From an uncultured Anaerolineae bacterium (lineage in GTDB: Bacteria > Chloroflexota > Anaerolineae > Anaerolineales > Villigracilaceae), in NCBI GenBank assembly GCA_903875215.1, contig CAIQVH010000031.1, forward strand, positions 124,001-188,000: 64,000 nucleotides of DNA. Reading direction: 5' to 3'. The notes below the pieces were generated by a model. It did no database searches, was not told where the DNA came from, and saw only the letters and a program-made list of their open reading frames with translations. A program made the translations under genes and the position numbers. Below, in pieces: positions 10,215 through 18,420 of the stretch (its first letter is position 1; every line of letters starts with the position of its first letter).

Positions 10215-12154
10215 TATGGTTTTTCATCCATTTTCAATTCGATCGTCGCTTCGGATGCTTCCAGAGCCCGCCCCAATTCGCGGACGGCTGTTTGTAGAAT
10301 GCCATCCACGGTAGGTGAGGCCCAGAGCTTCTGGATGATCAGGGCTGACAGGCGTTCACGCAGGGCCGATTGGTTGCTTTCCTCGATCAGGCGCGCGTTT
10401 TCGAGCGAGATTGCCACCTGTGTGGCGAGCGCATCCACCCAGGCCTGGTCTTCCGCTGTCCAGGATTCTCCGACCTGCATCTGGATGGCACCGATGGGTT
10501 GGTCGCGCAGGTTGAGGCTGGCCGCGATTTCGCGGGTGGGTTCGCTGCCTTCGGCAAGGGTAGACTGGGCGGTGAATTCCAATTTTTTGGCGCGCAGTTT
10601 TTCTGTCCAGGTGGTGTGGATGTACTGCTGGTTGACCTGGCGCAGTTCTTCGAGGGCGCTGTCCATCTCGCGGAATAAGCGGGCATTCTCGATGGAAATG
10701 GCAACCTGGTTGGCCAGGTTTTGCAGCGTGGCGATGTCATCTGGTTTGAAATCGGCCTCGCGGATGGATTGCACATCCAGTGCGCCGATGACGCGTTCTC
10801 CAGCCAGCAGGGGCAGGGCCAGTTCCGAGCGCGTGTTGGGCAGGAGGGGATTGTTAAAGCGCACGGCGGCTTTGCCAACATCCATGGCAATTTTGGCTTC
10901 CAGGTCGGCTATGGCCGCGCCAACCATGCTGTTTCCGCCCACTTGCAGGCGGTGACCGCGGGCGAGCAGGGTCTCGCCGGCTGCGCCGGTTGCGGCTTTA
11001 AGTTCGGCCCAGCGCCCGTTTTCTGAGACCAGGAAGACGGCGACGTAGTAATAGTCGAACGTTTTTGAGATCAGGCTGGCGACGCGCGTCACCAGAATGT
11101 CCGGGTCGAGAATGGTGCTTGCGATTCGTCCGACTTCGTTGGAGGCGCGCAGTTTTTCAGTCTGCTCTTCAACGCGTTTTTCCAGGTTGAGCTGCAATTC
11201 TTCGAGCCGGGAGATCATGCGGTTAAAGTAGATTGCCAGCTCGCCGGTTTCGTCCGTCGTGCTGACGAGGGCGCGCTGTTTCATATCGCCTTTTTCGATG
11301 CGCCCGAAAATGGTAATCAACTCTCGCAGTGGAGCCGAAACTGATTCTGAGAGGGAAATCGCCAGGACGGCGCCCAGCAGCAGTGCCACGATCGAGACGA
11401 GGATATATCCGGTCTGGAGTTCCTGCAGGGTTTGCAGTGAAGCGATAGTTTCGAAGATTGCCTGGGATGTTTTGGAATACCCCAGCGGCGCTACTATCAG
11501 GATGCTGAACCCGATCAGGCCCAGGATGGCGAGAACGAATTTTTGTCGCAGTTGGAACCCGACTGCGCCAGTGACCTGCTGTTCAAAATTGACCGGCAGG
11601 AGCAATTCGCGTGCCGGGCGCAGGGCATATTCGATGAACAGCGCCATTGAAAGGATGACTACGATCGCCGCCAGGGCTGACCCGAGCGCAGTATAGACCA
11701 ATTGATTAAAAGTCACTTTCAAGATCAGCCATTGATATACCAGCAGCGGCAGTGTATCCACCACGATCGCCACCAGAATCGCCGCAGCGCCGTAACGCCA
11801 GGCCAGCGCATTGACCTGGCGCCAGGCGCGAATTTCCACCGCTCCCAGGCTCATCGGCTGGCCGGCATGCCATTGTTGCAGGCGCTGGGAAAAATCCCGG
11901 GTAGCCCGCAGGGTATCCAGGATCAACAACAAATTCCCGATCAGGATGAACAATCCCGCCACCAGCGCAGATTGCAAAAACTGCTCCTGGCTGAAGCGGG
12001 CATTGTTTTGGATCGCCAGCGCCACCAACCCCGCGCCAGGGTAGCTGATGAGCAGCTGGGCGATTGCAATCGAGTAGATATGGTAATACCGCCCGGTGCG
12101 GGCCATCTGCCGGAAAAAGAAGCTCTGATGGGTGGACGTGGTTGTGCTGGGCAT
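10214..12154 (-). CDS. Multi-pass membrane GAF sensor with HAMP
   Basis: A 646-aa protein, MPSTTTSTHQSFFFRQMART onward. Roughly seven membrane segments occupy residues ~25-290; the last pair frame a short loop and lead into HAMP (LRELITIFGRIEKGDMKQRA) and a coiled coil. The GAF domain (FDYYYVAVFLVSENGRWAEL; GERVIGALDVQSIREADFKP) is followed by a linker and a second GAF-like half with an intact N-terminal beta strand (NLRDQPIGAIQMQVGESWTA, VAISLENARLIEESNQ). The tail is ILQTAVRELGRALEASEATI. It is the first membrane member after the soluble four-GAF protein. No output domain is visible. Confidence 0.9.
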   Translation of the reverse strand: MPSTTTSTHQSFFFRQMARTGRYYHIYSIAIAQLLISYPGAGLVALAIQNNARFSQEQFLQSALVAGLFILIGNLLLILDTLRATRDFSQRLQQWHAGQPMSLGAVEIRAWRQVNALAWRYGAAAILVAIVVDTLPLLVYQWLILKVTFNQLVYTALGSALAAIVVILSMALFIEYALRPARELLLPVNFEQQVTGAVGFQLRQKFVLAILGLIGFSILIVAPLGYSKTSQAIFETIASLQTLQELQTGYILVSIVALLLGAVLAISLSESVSAPLRELITIFGRIEKGDMKQRALVSTTDETGELAIYFNRMISRLEELQLNLEKRVEEQTEKLRASNEVGRIASTILDPDILVTRVASLISKTFDYYYVAVFLVSENGRWAELKAATGAAGETLLARGHRLQVGGNSMVGAAIADLEAKIAMDVGKAAVRFNNPLLPNTRSELALPLLAGERVIGALDVQSIREADFKPDDIATLQNLANQVAISIENARLFREMDSALEELRQVNQQYIHTTWTEKLRAKKLEFTAQSTLAEGSEPTREIAASLNLRDQPIGAIQMQVGESWTAEDQAWVDALATQVAISLENARLIEESNQSALRERLSALIIQKLWASPTVDGILQTAVRELGRALEASEATIELKMDEKP

Positions 12155-12177
12155 GGGTTCTCTTAAAATATCAGCCG

Positions 12178-14370
12178 CTATTGGCTTTGTTTTGTGGCAG
12201 GTTTGGGAACTTGAACCACAATTTCTGTGCGTCGCGCGTTGAAGGCTTTGTTCAATTCCTCGGCAGTCACCGAGAGGATCTTTTGCGGATCCGACGTGCG
12301 GCGGATTTTATTGGTGATTTCATACAGCAGGCGCTCCCGTTCCACCTGTTGGCGGAACTGCTCCAGCAGGCGCGAATGCGCGATAATGGCGGCCAGGCTG
12401 CCAGCCAGGGTTCCCAACATCTCCTCGTCATTTTCAGAATAGGCGTTGAGACGTACGCTCTCGACATTCAGCACACCCAGCACTTCGTTCCGGTAAATCA
12501 GCGGGATGGCCATTTCGGAGCGCGCCTTCGGATTCAGCGCGATATAGCGTGAATCTTTGCTGATATTGTTGACGCGCTGCGCCTGCCGGTGCGCCGCCAC
12601 CCAGCCAGTAATGCCCACGCCAAAGGGTATCTTTAATCGCGCCGATTCGTCGTTCGGGTACCCGATCGCAGAGCGCACCTCCAGCGATTTCTGCTCCTTG
12701 TCTGCCAGCAAAATTGCAATCTGATCGCCCCCCAGCGTGACCTGCAGCCCCTGCACCGCACTGTTTAGTGCCTCCTCGATGGTCGTCGAAGAAGCTGCCG
12801 CTGTTGTCACATGGTGAAGCAGGCGATGCTGCGACAGCCGTTCTTGTGCCTCCGCAAATAATTCCGAATTGACTACCGCCACTGCCAGCTGGTCGGCCAA
12901 AATCTGCATAATCTTGATATTCTCACTATTAAAGGCATAAGCCTGCGTTGATTGCACATCCAACGCCCCCAACACGCGCCCGCCAACCGTTAACGGCAGG
13001 CAACTTTCAGCCCGGGTGCCTGGCAGCAGCGGATTGGCATAATACCCCGCATCTTTGGCGGTTTCGTTCACCACCACTGCCTGCTTGCTCTCGGTTGCGC
13101 GCCCGACAATCGAGCGTGACCCGACGCCCAGCCGGTGTCCGGCGCGCTTCATCTGGGCCCCGGCCTCGCCCGTCGCCTCGCGGATGACGGCATACTCGCC
13201 TGCCGCATCCACCAAAAAAACGGCTGCATGATAAAAGCTGAAGCGCTCGCGCACCAGGTTGACCGCTTGCCGCAGGAGATTATCCACGATCAGTGAGCTG
13301 GAAACCTCGCGCGAAATTTCTGCCACGGTTTCGAGCTGCAACGCCCGCCGCCGGGCATCCTCAAGCAGGCGGATATTGTCGATGGCGCCAGCCACCTGTG
13401 CAGCCAGCGCCACCAGAAAGCGTAAATCATCCGGGTTGAAGCGCTGCTCCTTGACATTATCCTGTACGATCAGTGCGCCAATTGCCTCGCCCCCCACCAC
13501 CAGCGGACATCCTAGCCAGGAACGCGGCAGGGTTCCGCCTGCCTGGGCGCCCAATGCGCGCGCCCGGCGTTCGGTATCTTCCACCAGCATTAACGGCTGG
13601 CGAGTGCGAATCAGGATTGAAACCAGCCCTTCTCCCAGCGGAAAAGGATCGCGGTGGTTGCGCCGCCCCGTCTCGATTGAATATGGCAGTTCGATCGTTT
13701 CATTGCGAGGCTCATAAATCGCCACTGCGAAATCCACATCTGCGCCGATTGTTGTGCCAATCTGCTTGTAAAGCAGTTCGTACAATTGATTTAAGTCACT
13801 CGCCGAGGAAATCTGCTGGCTGGCCTCGGCAATACTTTCCAACTCGCGCAGTCGCTGCCGGGTGGCTCGCCCGCCCTTGACATGATCCAGAGCAACCGGG
13901 ATGATCTCAACCAGGTGCACCAATGGATCGAGCAATTCCCAGCTGAGAATACGATCTGCCCGCCCTAAAACGAGCAGAACCCCCAGCACACTCACATCCT
14001 GAATCAGCGGGAGTAACGCCACCTGCTCAATCCCGGCCTCCAGCAGGGCAGCCCTGATTTGCGCTGGAAGTTGCTCTTCGGCCATGGCTGCAAGGTGGGC
14101 TTCGCGCGAGAAATAGCGGATAATCTCCACTGCGGATAATTCCACGCGGCCGGGCAGTTCACTGCCTGGCACATCCTGGCCCGCCTCAAAGGCGAACCGC
14201 TTTTCCAGACCGGTTTCATTAACCATGTAAAGAGCGCTCGAATACTGGCCTGCCTGGCATGCGCCCAGAATGGCTTGCTCGATTTCCTGTTCAGTTTTTG
14301 CCTGGAAAACGGCATAATTCGCTTGATGTACCCGAATTTGCCCTATCAGGTCCGCCTTTTCTTCATCCAT
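12178..14370 (-). CDS. Soluble protein with four tandem GAF domains
   Basis: A 730-aa protein with no membrane segment, MDEEKADLIGQIRVHQANYA onward. I read four GAF units: a degenerate first (about 1-170), a second (185-345, DVDFAVAIYEPRNETIELPY), a third closest to the membrane members (360-510, FSFYHAAVFLVDAAGEYAVI; GGRVLGALDVQSTQAYAFNS) and a fourth (525-680, GDQIAILLADKEQKSLEVRS; NEVLGVLNVESVRLNAYSEN). It ends with the array's tail (RERLLYEITNKIRRTSDPQK). It lies directly after the two response regulators, so it may be the cytosolic integrator of the cluster; that role is inference. No bilin-attachment cysteine or kinase motif was recognised. Confidence 0.9.
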   Translation of the reverse strand: MDEEKADLIGQIRVHQANYAVFQAKTEQEIEQAILGACQAGQYSSALYMVNETGLEKRFAFEAGQDVPGSELPGRVELSAVEIIRYFSREAHLAAMAEEQLPAQIRAALLEAGIEQVALLPLIQDVSVLGVLLVLGRADRILSWELLDPLVHLVEIIPVALDHVKGGRATRQRLRELESIAEASQQISSASDLNQLYELLYKQIGTTIGADVDFAVAIYEPRNETIELPYSIETGRRNHRDPFPLGEGLVSILIRTRQPLMLVEDTERRARALGAQAGGTLPRSWLGCPLVVGGEAIGALIVQDNVKEQRFNPDDLRFLVALAAQVAGAIDNIRLLEDARRRALQLETVAEISREVSSSLIVDNLLRQAVNLVRERFSFYHAAVFLVDAAGEYAVIREATGEAGAQMKRAGHRLGVGSRSIVGRATESKQAVVVNETAKDAGYYANPLLPGTRAESCLPLTVGGRVLGALDVQSTQAYAFNSENIKIMQILADQLAVAVVNSELFAEAQERLSQHRLLHHVTTAAASSTTIEEALNSAVQGLQVTLGGDQIAILLADKEQKSLEVRSAIGYPNDESARLKIPFGVGITGWVAAHRQAQRVNNISKDSRYIALNPKARSEMAIPLIYRNEVLGVLNVESVRLNAYSENDEEMLGTLAGSLAAIIAHSRLLEQFRQQVERERLLYEITNKIRRTSDPQKILSVTAEELNKAFNARRTEIVVQVPKPATKQSQ

Positions 14371-14447
14371 GATTTTCTCTTCGTTGTTTGTTGAAAAACA
14401 AAGGCGCAGATTTTCTCCGGCTGGAGCACTGCTCGCGCTGGATCATG

Positions 14448-14903
14448 CTATTCGTATGAAATCTCCCAGACAGACTCCCCGCTCAGGATGCGGCGAATCT
14501 GCTCCGGGAAGCGATCCGGGTCGAGCGGCTTCCCCAGGAACCCGTTAAATCCGGATGACCGCGCCTTGTTCATCTGCTCCTGGCTGGCTTCGGCGGTGAC
14601 GGCAATGATCGGTACCGTCTTCAGTTTTTCTTCCGCGCGGATTTTTTTTAAGGCGCCGTAGCCGTCCTCGTAAGGCAGTCGGATGTCCATCAGGATCAGA
14701 TCCAGGCGTGGGAGTGATTCAATATATTCCACCACTTCGTAGCCGGACGTCTTCCATTCGCAGTGAATGCCCATAAAACCGAGCATGCGTGCGATCAGTA
14801 CAAAATTGGAAACATTATCTTCGACCACCAGCACGGTCGTCTCCGGCGTTTGGCCGGGTTTATTCTTGGGGAGGGGGGCGGTTGGGATGTCTTGGGATAC
14901 CAT
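14448..14903 (-). CDS. Single-domain response regulator
   Basis: A 151-aa CheY-like receiver. After a ~20-residue lead, the acidic pair is in TVLVVEDNVSNFVL, the phospho-acceptor Asp in LDLILMDIRLP, the conserved Thr in PIIAVTAEAS and the Lys in GFLGKPLD. No DNA-binding or enzymatic domain follows the receiver (ends GESVWEISYE). It starts 1 nt after the stop of the other receiver gene, so the two are surely co-transcribed. A cognate kinase is not visible in the window. Confidence 0.93.
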   Translation of the reverse strand: MVSQDIPTAPLPKNKPGQTPETTVLVVEDNVSNFVLIARMLGFMGIHCEWKTSGYEVVEYIESLPRLDLILMDIRLPYEDGYGALKKIRAEEKLKTVPIIAVTAEASQEQMNKARSSGFNGFLGKPLDPDRFPEQIRRILSGESVWEISYE

Positions 14904-14904
14904 G

Positions 14905-15291
14905 TCAACTCTTTATGAATTTCTGCACCTGGTCAGCGATCGTGTCAATATCAATTGGCTTTTGGATGTAGCCATCGCAGCCAGCTTGTAATGAGCGCTC
15001 CCGGTCACCCTGCATCACGTTAGCCGTTAGCGCGAGAATTGGAATGGCGCTCATGGCGGGCAAACGGCGGATCTGGGCGGTCAGGGTGTACCCATCCATG
15101 ATCGGCAAATTGATATCCATCAGGATCAGATCCGGGTGCAGAGTTTTGAGCAGCTCGAGCGCACTGGCGGCGCTGGCAGCTTCATGTACGGTAAATCCCT
15201 CCGCGCCGAGCACTCTTCGGATCAGGGTACGATTGTTGGCGTCATCCTCTACATACAGGATTGTTCCAGCGTGTTGTGAGTTCAACATCAT
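14905..15291 (-). CDS. Single-domain response regulator
   Basis: A 128-aa receiver. The acidic pair is in ILYVEDDANNRTL, the phospho-acceptor Asp in PDLILMDINLPIMDG, the Thr in PILALTANVMQG and the Lys in GYIQKPIDID. It resembles DivK-type stand-alone receivers. It is the promoter-proximal gene of the minus-strand operon. The start is either of two adjacent ATGs (MMLNSQHAG). The C-terminus ends right after the last receiver helix, so it must act by protein contact. Confidence 0.93.
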   Translation of the reverse strand: MMLNSQHAGTILYVEDDANNRTLIRRVLGAEGFTVHEAASAASALELLKTLHPDLILMDINLPIMDGYTLTAQIRRLPAMSAIPILALTANVMQGDRERSLQAGCDGYIQKPIDIDTIADQVQKFIKS

Positions 15292-15387
15292 TCAACCACC
15301 AACTCCATCAAAATTGTACCGGATGAGCGGATGAGCCAGGATAACAGCACCCTTGCAGGATACCTGTGGGCTTAAAGTAACACTCAG

Positions 15388-15417
15388 ACTATAAAATGAT
15401 TATATCAAGTTCGTCAA
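15388..15417 (-). promoter_or_regulatory. Putative sigma70-like promoter of the receiver/GAF operon
   Basis: On the minus strand a TTGACG box (15412-15417) and a TATAGT box (15388-15393) are 18 nt apart, about 95 nt upstream of the first receiver gene. The rest of the 242-nt divergent region 15292-15533 is A+T-rich around here. It also has a TATAAT (15499-15504) facing the aminotransferase gene, for which I found no good -35 box. Confidence 0.5.
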
Positions 15418-15533
15418 TCAATCTTTTGTACAGGACGACGGCCCTTGAAAAATTATCCAAACAGTGTTGCGGCAATCAACACTGCCCTGGCAAGGCGGTA
15501 TAATTGCGCCTATTAACTGCTGGAGGAAGTCTC

Positions 15534-16712
15534 TTGAACCTCAACCGCCAATTTGAACAGATCCGCCAATCGGCCACCGTGGCGCTCAACGACCGTATCG
15601 TGGCAGCTCGCGCCGCCGGGAAGCAGGTCATTCCCCTGCACGTTGGCGACCCCGACTTTCCCACGCCACAGCCGATTTTGGATGTCGCGCTCAAAGCCAT
15701 GCAATCTGGCCTGACGCATTACGGCCCCAGCACCGGCTATCCTGACCTGCGTCAGGCCGCCGCGCTCAAGCTCAAGCGTGACAACGGCCTCGACTATGAC
15801 CCCAACGCCGAAATCCTGGTGACGCATGGCGGCATTCACGCCTATTACCTCGCCATGCAGTCCATCCTCAACCCTGGCGACGATGTGCTCATCCCCGACC
15901 CGAGCTGGGCCACACACGCCAACATGGCCATCATGCTGCGCGGGAATGTGATTCGGATTCCAGCCCCGGCGGAAAACGGTTTCCTGCCAACTTTTGCCGA
16001 CTGGGAGCAGGCTTTAACGCCCCGCAGCCGGGTTCTCGTTATCAATTACCCCTCCAACCCGACCGGTGCCTACCCCGGCCGCGACTACCTGCAAAAACTA
16101 CAGGATTTCGCCGCCGCCCACCACCTGTGGATTGTCAGCGATGAAGTCTACGAAAACCTGTACTATGCCGAAAAACCAACCTCCGCCGCAGATTTCCCCG
16201 GTGCGAAAGAGCGCACGCTGCTGGTTCACAGCCTCTCGAAAACCTACGCCATGACCGGCTGGCGGGTGGGCTATCTCGCCGCCCCGGCGCAAGTCATCCA
16301 AAATGCCATCAAGGCTGGCCAAAACTCCATCACTTGTGTCGCGCCATTCGTGCAGAAAGCGGCCGCCTTCGCGTTGAGCGATCCCGGTATCCAGCAATCC
16401 GCCGCCGGGATGCGCTCTGCCTACGCCCACCGCCGGCAACTGGTGCTGCAGATTGCCCGAGACGCGGGAGAACTCCCCGTAAGAGTCACCCCCTCGATGG
16501 GCGCTTTCTACTTCTTCCTCGATTTCCGCGCCCTGAAAATGCCATCACTCGAAATCTGCGAGCGGATTTTGGCCGAAGCGGGCGTTGGCCTCGTCCCTGG
16601 CGCGGCCTTTGGCGAGTGCGGCGAAGGCTTTGTACGCATGACCATCGCCGCATCCGATGCGGAAGTGGAAGCAGGCTTCAGGGCGATTTTGGGTTGGGCG
16701 GGAAAGCAATAA
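15534..16712 (+). CDS. Class I/II PLP-dependent aminotransferase
   Basis: I choose the TTG at 15534 (LNLNRQFEQIRQS, first residue Met) because GGAGGA sits 6 nt before it; an upstream TTG at 15504 would overlap that site and a TATAAT box. The product is 392 aa, fold type I. Visible motifs are the cofactor region INYPSNPTGA, the Asp/Tyr pair VSDEVYENLYY, and the Schiff-base Lys in SLSKTYAMTGWRVGY. The family includes aspartate, aromatic and LL-diaminopimelate aminotransferases. Proximity to pheA suggests an aromatic or prephenate/aspartate substrate, which is inference; the sequence alone does not settle it. Confidence 0.88.
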   Translation: MNLNRQFEQIRQSATVALNDRIVAARAAGKQVIPLHVGDPDFPTPQPILDVALKAMQSGLTHYGPSTGYPDLRQAAALKLKRDNGLDYDPNAEILVTHGGIHAYYLAMQSILNPGDDVLIPDPSWATHANMAIMLRGNVIRIPAPAENGFLPTFADWEQALTPRSRVLVINYPSNPTGAYPGRDYLQKLQDFAAAHHLWIVSDEVYENLYYAEKPTSAADFPGAKERTLLVHSLSKTYAMTGWRVGYLAAPAQVIQNAIKAGQNSITCVAPFVQKAAAFALSDPGIQQSAAGMRSAYAHRRQLVLQIARDAGELPVRVTPSMGAFYFFLDFRALKMPSLEICERILAEAGVGLVPGAAFGECGEGFVRMTIAASDAEVEAGFRAILGWAGKQ

Positions 16713-16731
16713 TCTGGAATCTGGAAGAATG

Positions 16732-16750
16732 GTATGATAAAATATCATAC
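16732..16750. promoter_or_regulatory. Perfect palindrome, likely toxin-antitoxin operator
   Basis: GTATGATA (16732-16739) and TATCATAC (16743-16750) form a perfect 8-bp inverted repeat with an AAA centre, 15 nt before the antitoxin ATG. It contains TATGAT, a plausible -10 box, so a bound RHH antitoxin would block transcription. Autoregulation through such a site is usual for MazE/ParD-like antitoxins; the binding itself is inferred. Confidence 0.7.
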
Positions 16751-16765
16751 TAACTGGAGGTTGCT

Positions 16766-17002
16766 ATGACTGTTCACAAAATTGCGATTACCATCGATGA
16801 GTCGCTCCTAAAACGGGTTGATCGTTTGATCAGCGAAAAACGTTTTCCCAACCGCAGCCGTGCCATCCAGGAAGCGGTGCGAGAGAAAGTTGAGCGCATA
16901 GAGTCAAACCGGTTGGCCCGCGAACTGGCGAAGCTGGACCTGGCTTTCGAGCAAAAACTGGCAGATGAAGATATGGGAGCGTCCGAATGGCCGGAATATT
17001 AA
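16766..17002 (+). CDS. Ribbon-helix-helix antitoxin (MazE-like)
   Basis: A 78-aa protein. The N-terminal half is a ribbon-helix-helix DNA-binding domain ([18 protein letters not shown], then [14 protein letters not shown]). The C-terminal half is a charged helix rich in Lys/Glu, ending [11 protein letters not shown], which would be the toxin-neutralising tail. A GGAGG ribosome site precedes the ATG. Its last 16 nt overlap the toxin gene, the standard coupling of such pairs. It probably binds the palindrome at 16732-16750. Confidence 0.9.
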   Translation: MTVHKIAITIDESLLKRVDRLISEKRFPNRSRAIQEAVREKVERIESNRLARELAKLDLAFEQKLADEDMGASEWPEY

Positions 17003-17325
17003 GGGGTGAAATCTACTGGGCCGATTTGAACCCGGTGCGCGGCCACGAACAGGCCGGGATGCGTCCGATAGCCATTTTGAGCAAGGATATTTTCAACGAA
17101 CGCTCCGGGACGGTGATTGCCATGGCAATTACCAGCCAGCCCCAGCGCGCAGGTTTCCCGCTGACGCTAGAACTTGTTGATGTCAGCCTGCCGAGGCAGG
17201 CATGGGTGAAAATCAGCCAGATTCGCACCTTGTCCACAGAACGCCTGGGGAAGCGCATTGGCCGCCTCCAGCCAGAAATTTTGTCCCAACTGGTTGAGGG
17301 ACTGAATGAAATCATAGGTGATTGA
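16987..17325 (+). CDS. MazF/PemK-family endoribonuclease toxin
   Basis: A 112-aa protein with the PemK/MazF fold signature: [18 protein letters not shown] at the N-terminus, [27 protein letters not shown], and [19 protein letters not shown] towards the end. Family members cut single-stranded mRNA at short sequences and are neutralised by the upstream RHH protein. The length fits the family and no motif is missing, so it looks intact. Its stop is 1 nt from the pheA start, so toxin, antitoxin and pheA are probably one transcript. Confidence 0.92.
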   Translation: MAGILRGEIYWADLNPVRGHEQAGMRPIAILSKDIFNERSGTVIAMAITSQPQRAGFPLTLELVDVSLPRQAWVKISQIRTLSTERLGKRIGRLQPEILSQLVEGLNEIIGD

Positions 17326-17326
17326 G

Positions 17327-18145
17327 ATGAAAATCGCATTCCAGGGTGAACCTGGCGCTTATAGCGAGCAGGCCGTTTTCGGGTATTTTGGTTCTGTCGA
17401 AACGGAACCATGCGAGAGCTTTGATAAAGTTTTTGAAGCAGTAGCCAGCGGCAGGGCGGAATCTGCGTTGATTCCCATCGAAAATTCGCTGGCGGGCAGC
17501 ATCCACCAGAATTATGATCTGCTGCTGCGTCACAACCTGCACATTGTCGGCGAGTATTTCCTGCGCGTGCGCCACTGCCTGATCGTCGCGCCGGGCGTGC
17601 AAAAAGCTGACATCAAGAAGGCTATCAGCCATCCGCAGGCGCTGGGGCAGTGCGCCGGGTACCTGCGCGAGCGCGGCATCAAGCCCGAGACGGTCTACGA
17701 TACCGCCGGGAGCGTGAAAATGCTCAAAGAGAGCGGCGCGCGTGACACGGCGGCCATTGCTTCGCGGCGGGCGGCGGAACTTTACGGGATGGAGATTCTT
17801 GAAGAGGGAATTGAAGATAACCCGGAGAATTTCACCCGCTTCCTGGCGATCCAGCCGGAAGCGATCTGCCCTGAAGGTGAGTCCAAGACTTCGATTGTGT
17901 TCACGCTGAAAAACCTGCCCGGCGCGCTGTTCAAGGCCCTGAGCGTGTTTGCCCTGCGCGACATTGACCTGACGAAGATCGAGTCGCGCCCGCTGGCCGG
18001 CAAGCCCTGGGAATACCTGTTTTACATCGACTTTATCGGCGCGGAGCATGAAGCGCATGTGAGCAAGGCGCTCGATCACCTGAACGAGTACGCGCTGATG
18101 CTGCGGGTGCTGGGTTCGTACCGTCGGATGAAATATGAAGGATGA
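17327..18145 (+). CDS. pheA: Prephenate dehydratase with ACT domain
   Basis: It converts prephenate to phenylpyruvate in Phe synthesis. The start [16 protein letters not shown] at 17327 matches the family N-terminus. The catalytic domain (1-~180) has [13 protein letters not shown] and the active-site TRF motif in NFTRFLAI. The ACT domain follows ([20 protein letters not shown], with the ESRP motif in [14 protein letters not shown]), so feedback inhibition by Phe is expected. At 272 aa it is a stand-alone enzyme without a fused chorismate mutase. It lies 1 nt after mazF and apart from the aromatic operon at 41.6-47.5 kb. Confidence 0.95.
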   Translation: MKIAFQGEPGAYSEQAVFGYFGSVETEPCESFDKVFEAVASGRAESALIPIENSLAGSIHQNYDLLLRHNLHIVGEYFLRVRHCLIVAPGVQKADIKKAISHPQALGQCAGYLRERGIKPETVYDTAGSVKMLKESGARDTAAIASRRAAELYGMEILEEGIEDNPENFTRFLAIQPEAICPEGESKTSIVFTLKNLPGALFKALSVFALRDIDLTKIESRPLAGKPWEYLFYIDFIGAEHEAHVSKALDHLNEYALMLRVLGSYRRMKYEG

Positions 18146-18171
18146 AATTTGAAATTGATGCCCGATTTTCA

Positions 18172-18199
18172 TTGACATATTTCGTATCGCTGATAGAAT
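18172..18199 (+). promoter_or_regulatory. Sigma70-like promoter of the arginine operon
   Basis: TTGACA (18172-18177) and TAGAAT (18194-18199) are separated by 16 nt. Transcription should start near 18206, only a few nt before the ATG of the leader peptide ORF. The promoter lies 27 nt after pheA and ~220 nt before argG, leaving room for the attenuator. Confidence 0.75.
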
Positions 18200-18209
18200 T
18201 GCCGCCATT

Positions 18210-18290
18210 ATGTGTTCAAAGTCGTTCCCGCGTTCCCGTCGTCCGAATCCACTTCTCTGCGAGAAGGTTGGGTTTTTTCTGTTCGGATGA
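18210..18290 (+). CDS. Arginine-rich leader peptide of the argG attenuator
   Basis: A 26-codon ORF between the promoter and arg[21 protein letters not shown] then GFFLFG and TGA. It holds three CGT Arg codons in codons 8, 10 and 11 (CGT TCC CGT CGT). It has no Shine-Dalgarno sequence and its ATG is 10 nt after the -10 box, so translation would be leaderless or nearly so. No protein role is expected. By analogy with known amino-acid leader peptides, stalling at the Arg codons (18231-18242) would sense charged tRNA-Arg. Position and hairpins support this; translation is not shown. Confidence 0.7.
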   Translation: MCSKSFPRSRRPNPLLCEKVGFFLFG

Positions 18291-18358
18291 CTTCCCGGGG
18301 CGTTTGAAATCCCCTGAGTCAAACCAAGCAGCCCTCCTTCTCGGAGGGCTGCTTTTTT
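18252..18358 (+). terminator. Arginine attenuator: pause hairpin, antiterminator and terminator
   Basis: Three mutually exclusive pairings can be drawn. Pause hairpin: CTTCTC (18252-18257) with GAGAAG (18261-18266). Antiterminator: CGAGAAGG (18260-18267) with CCTTCTCG (18336-18343), extended by GGG (18270-18272) with CCC (18332-18334). Terminator: GCAGCCCTCC (18328-18337), loop TTCTC, GGAGGGCTGC (18343-18352), then six T. A ribosome stalled at the Arg codons would cover the first arm and allow the antiterminator to form. The arrangement is visible in sequence; the mechanism is inferred. Confidence 0.75.
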
Positions 18359-18420
18359 CCCGTGGACAGAAGGTTCCACGACCAACCTTGAAAACCATCA
18401 TTTTACGTATAGGAGAAAAA

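Noticed and set aside
15504-15533. Upstream TTG start for the aminotransferase
   Set aside because: It would overlap the TATAAT box and place GGAGGA inside the coding region; the TTG at 15534 has the ribosome site at the right distance.
18142-18420. N-terminal extension of ArgG through the leader region
   Set aside because: The frame is open, but ArgG homologues begin near MPSKPKP-like positions and the region contains a promoter, a leader ORF and a terminator.
18172-18420. T-box riboswitch for argG
   Set aside because: A GGTTCCACGACC word resembles a T-box remnant, but it lies after the terminator and no specifier stem or proper T-box sequence precedes it.
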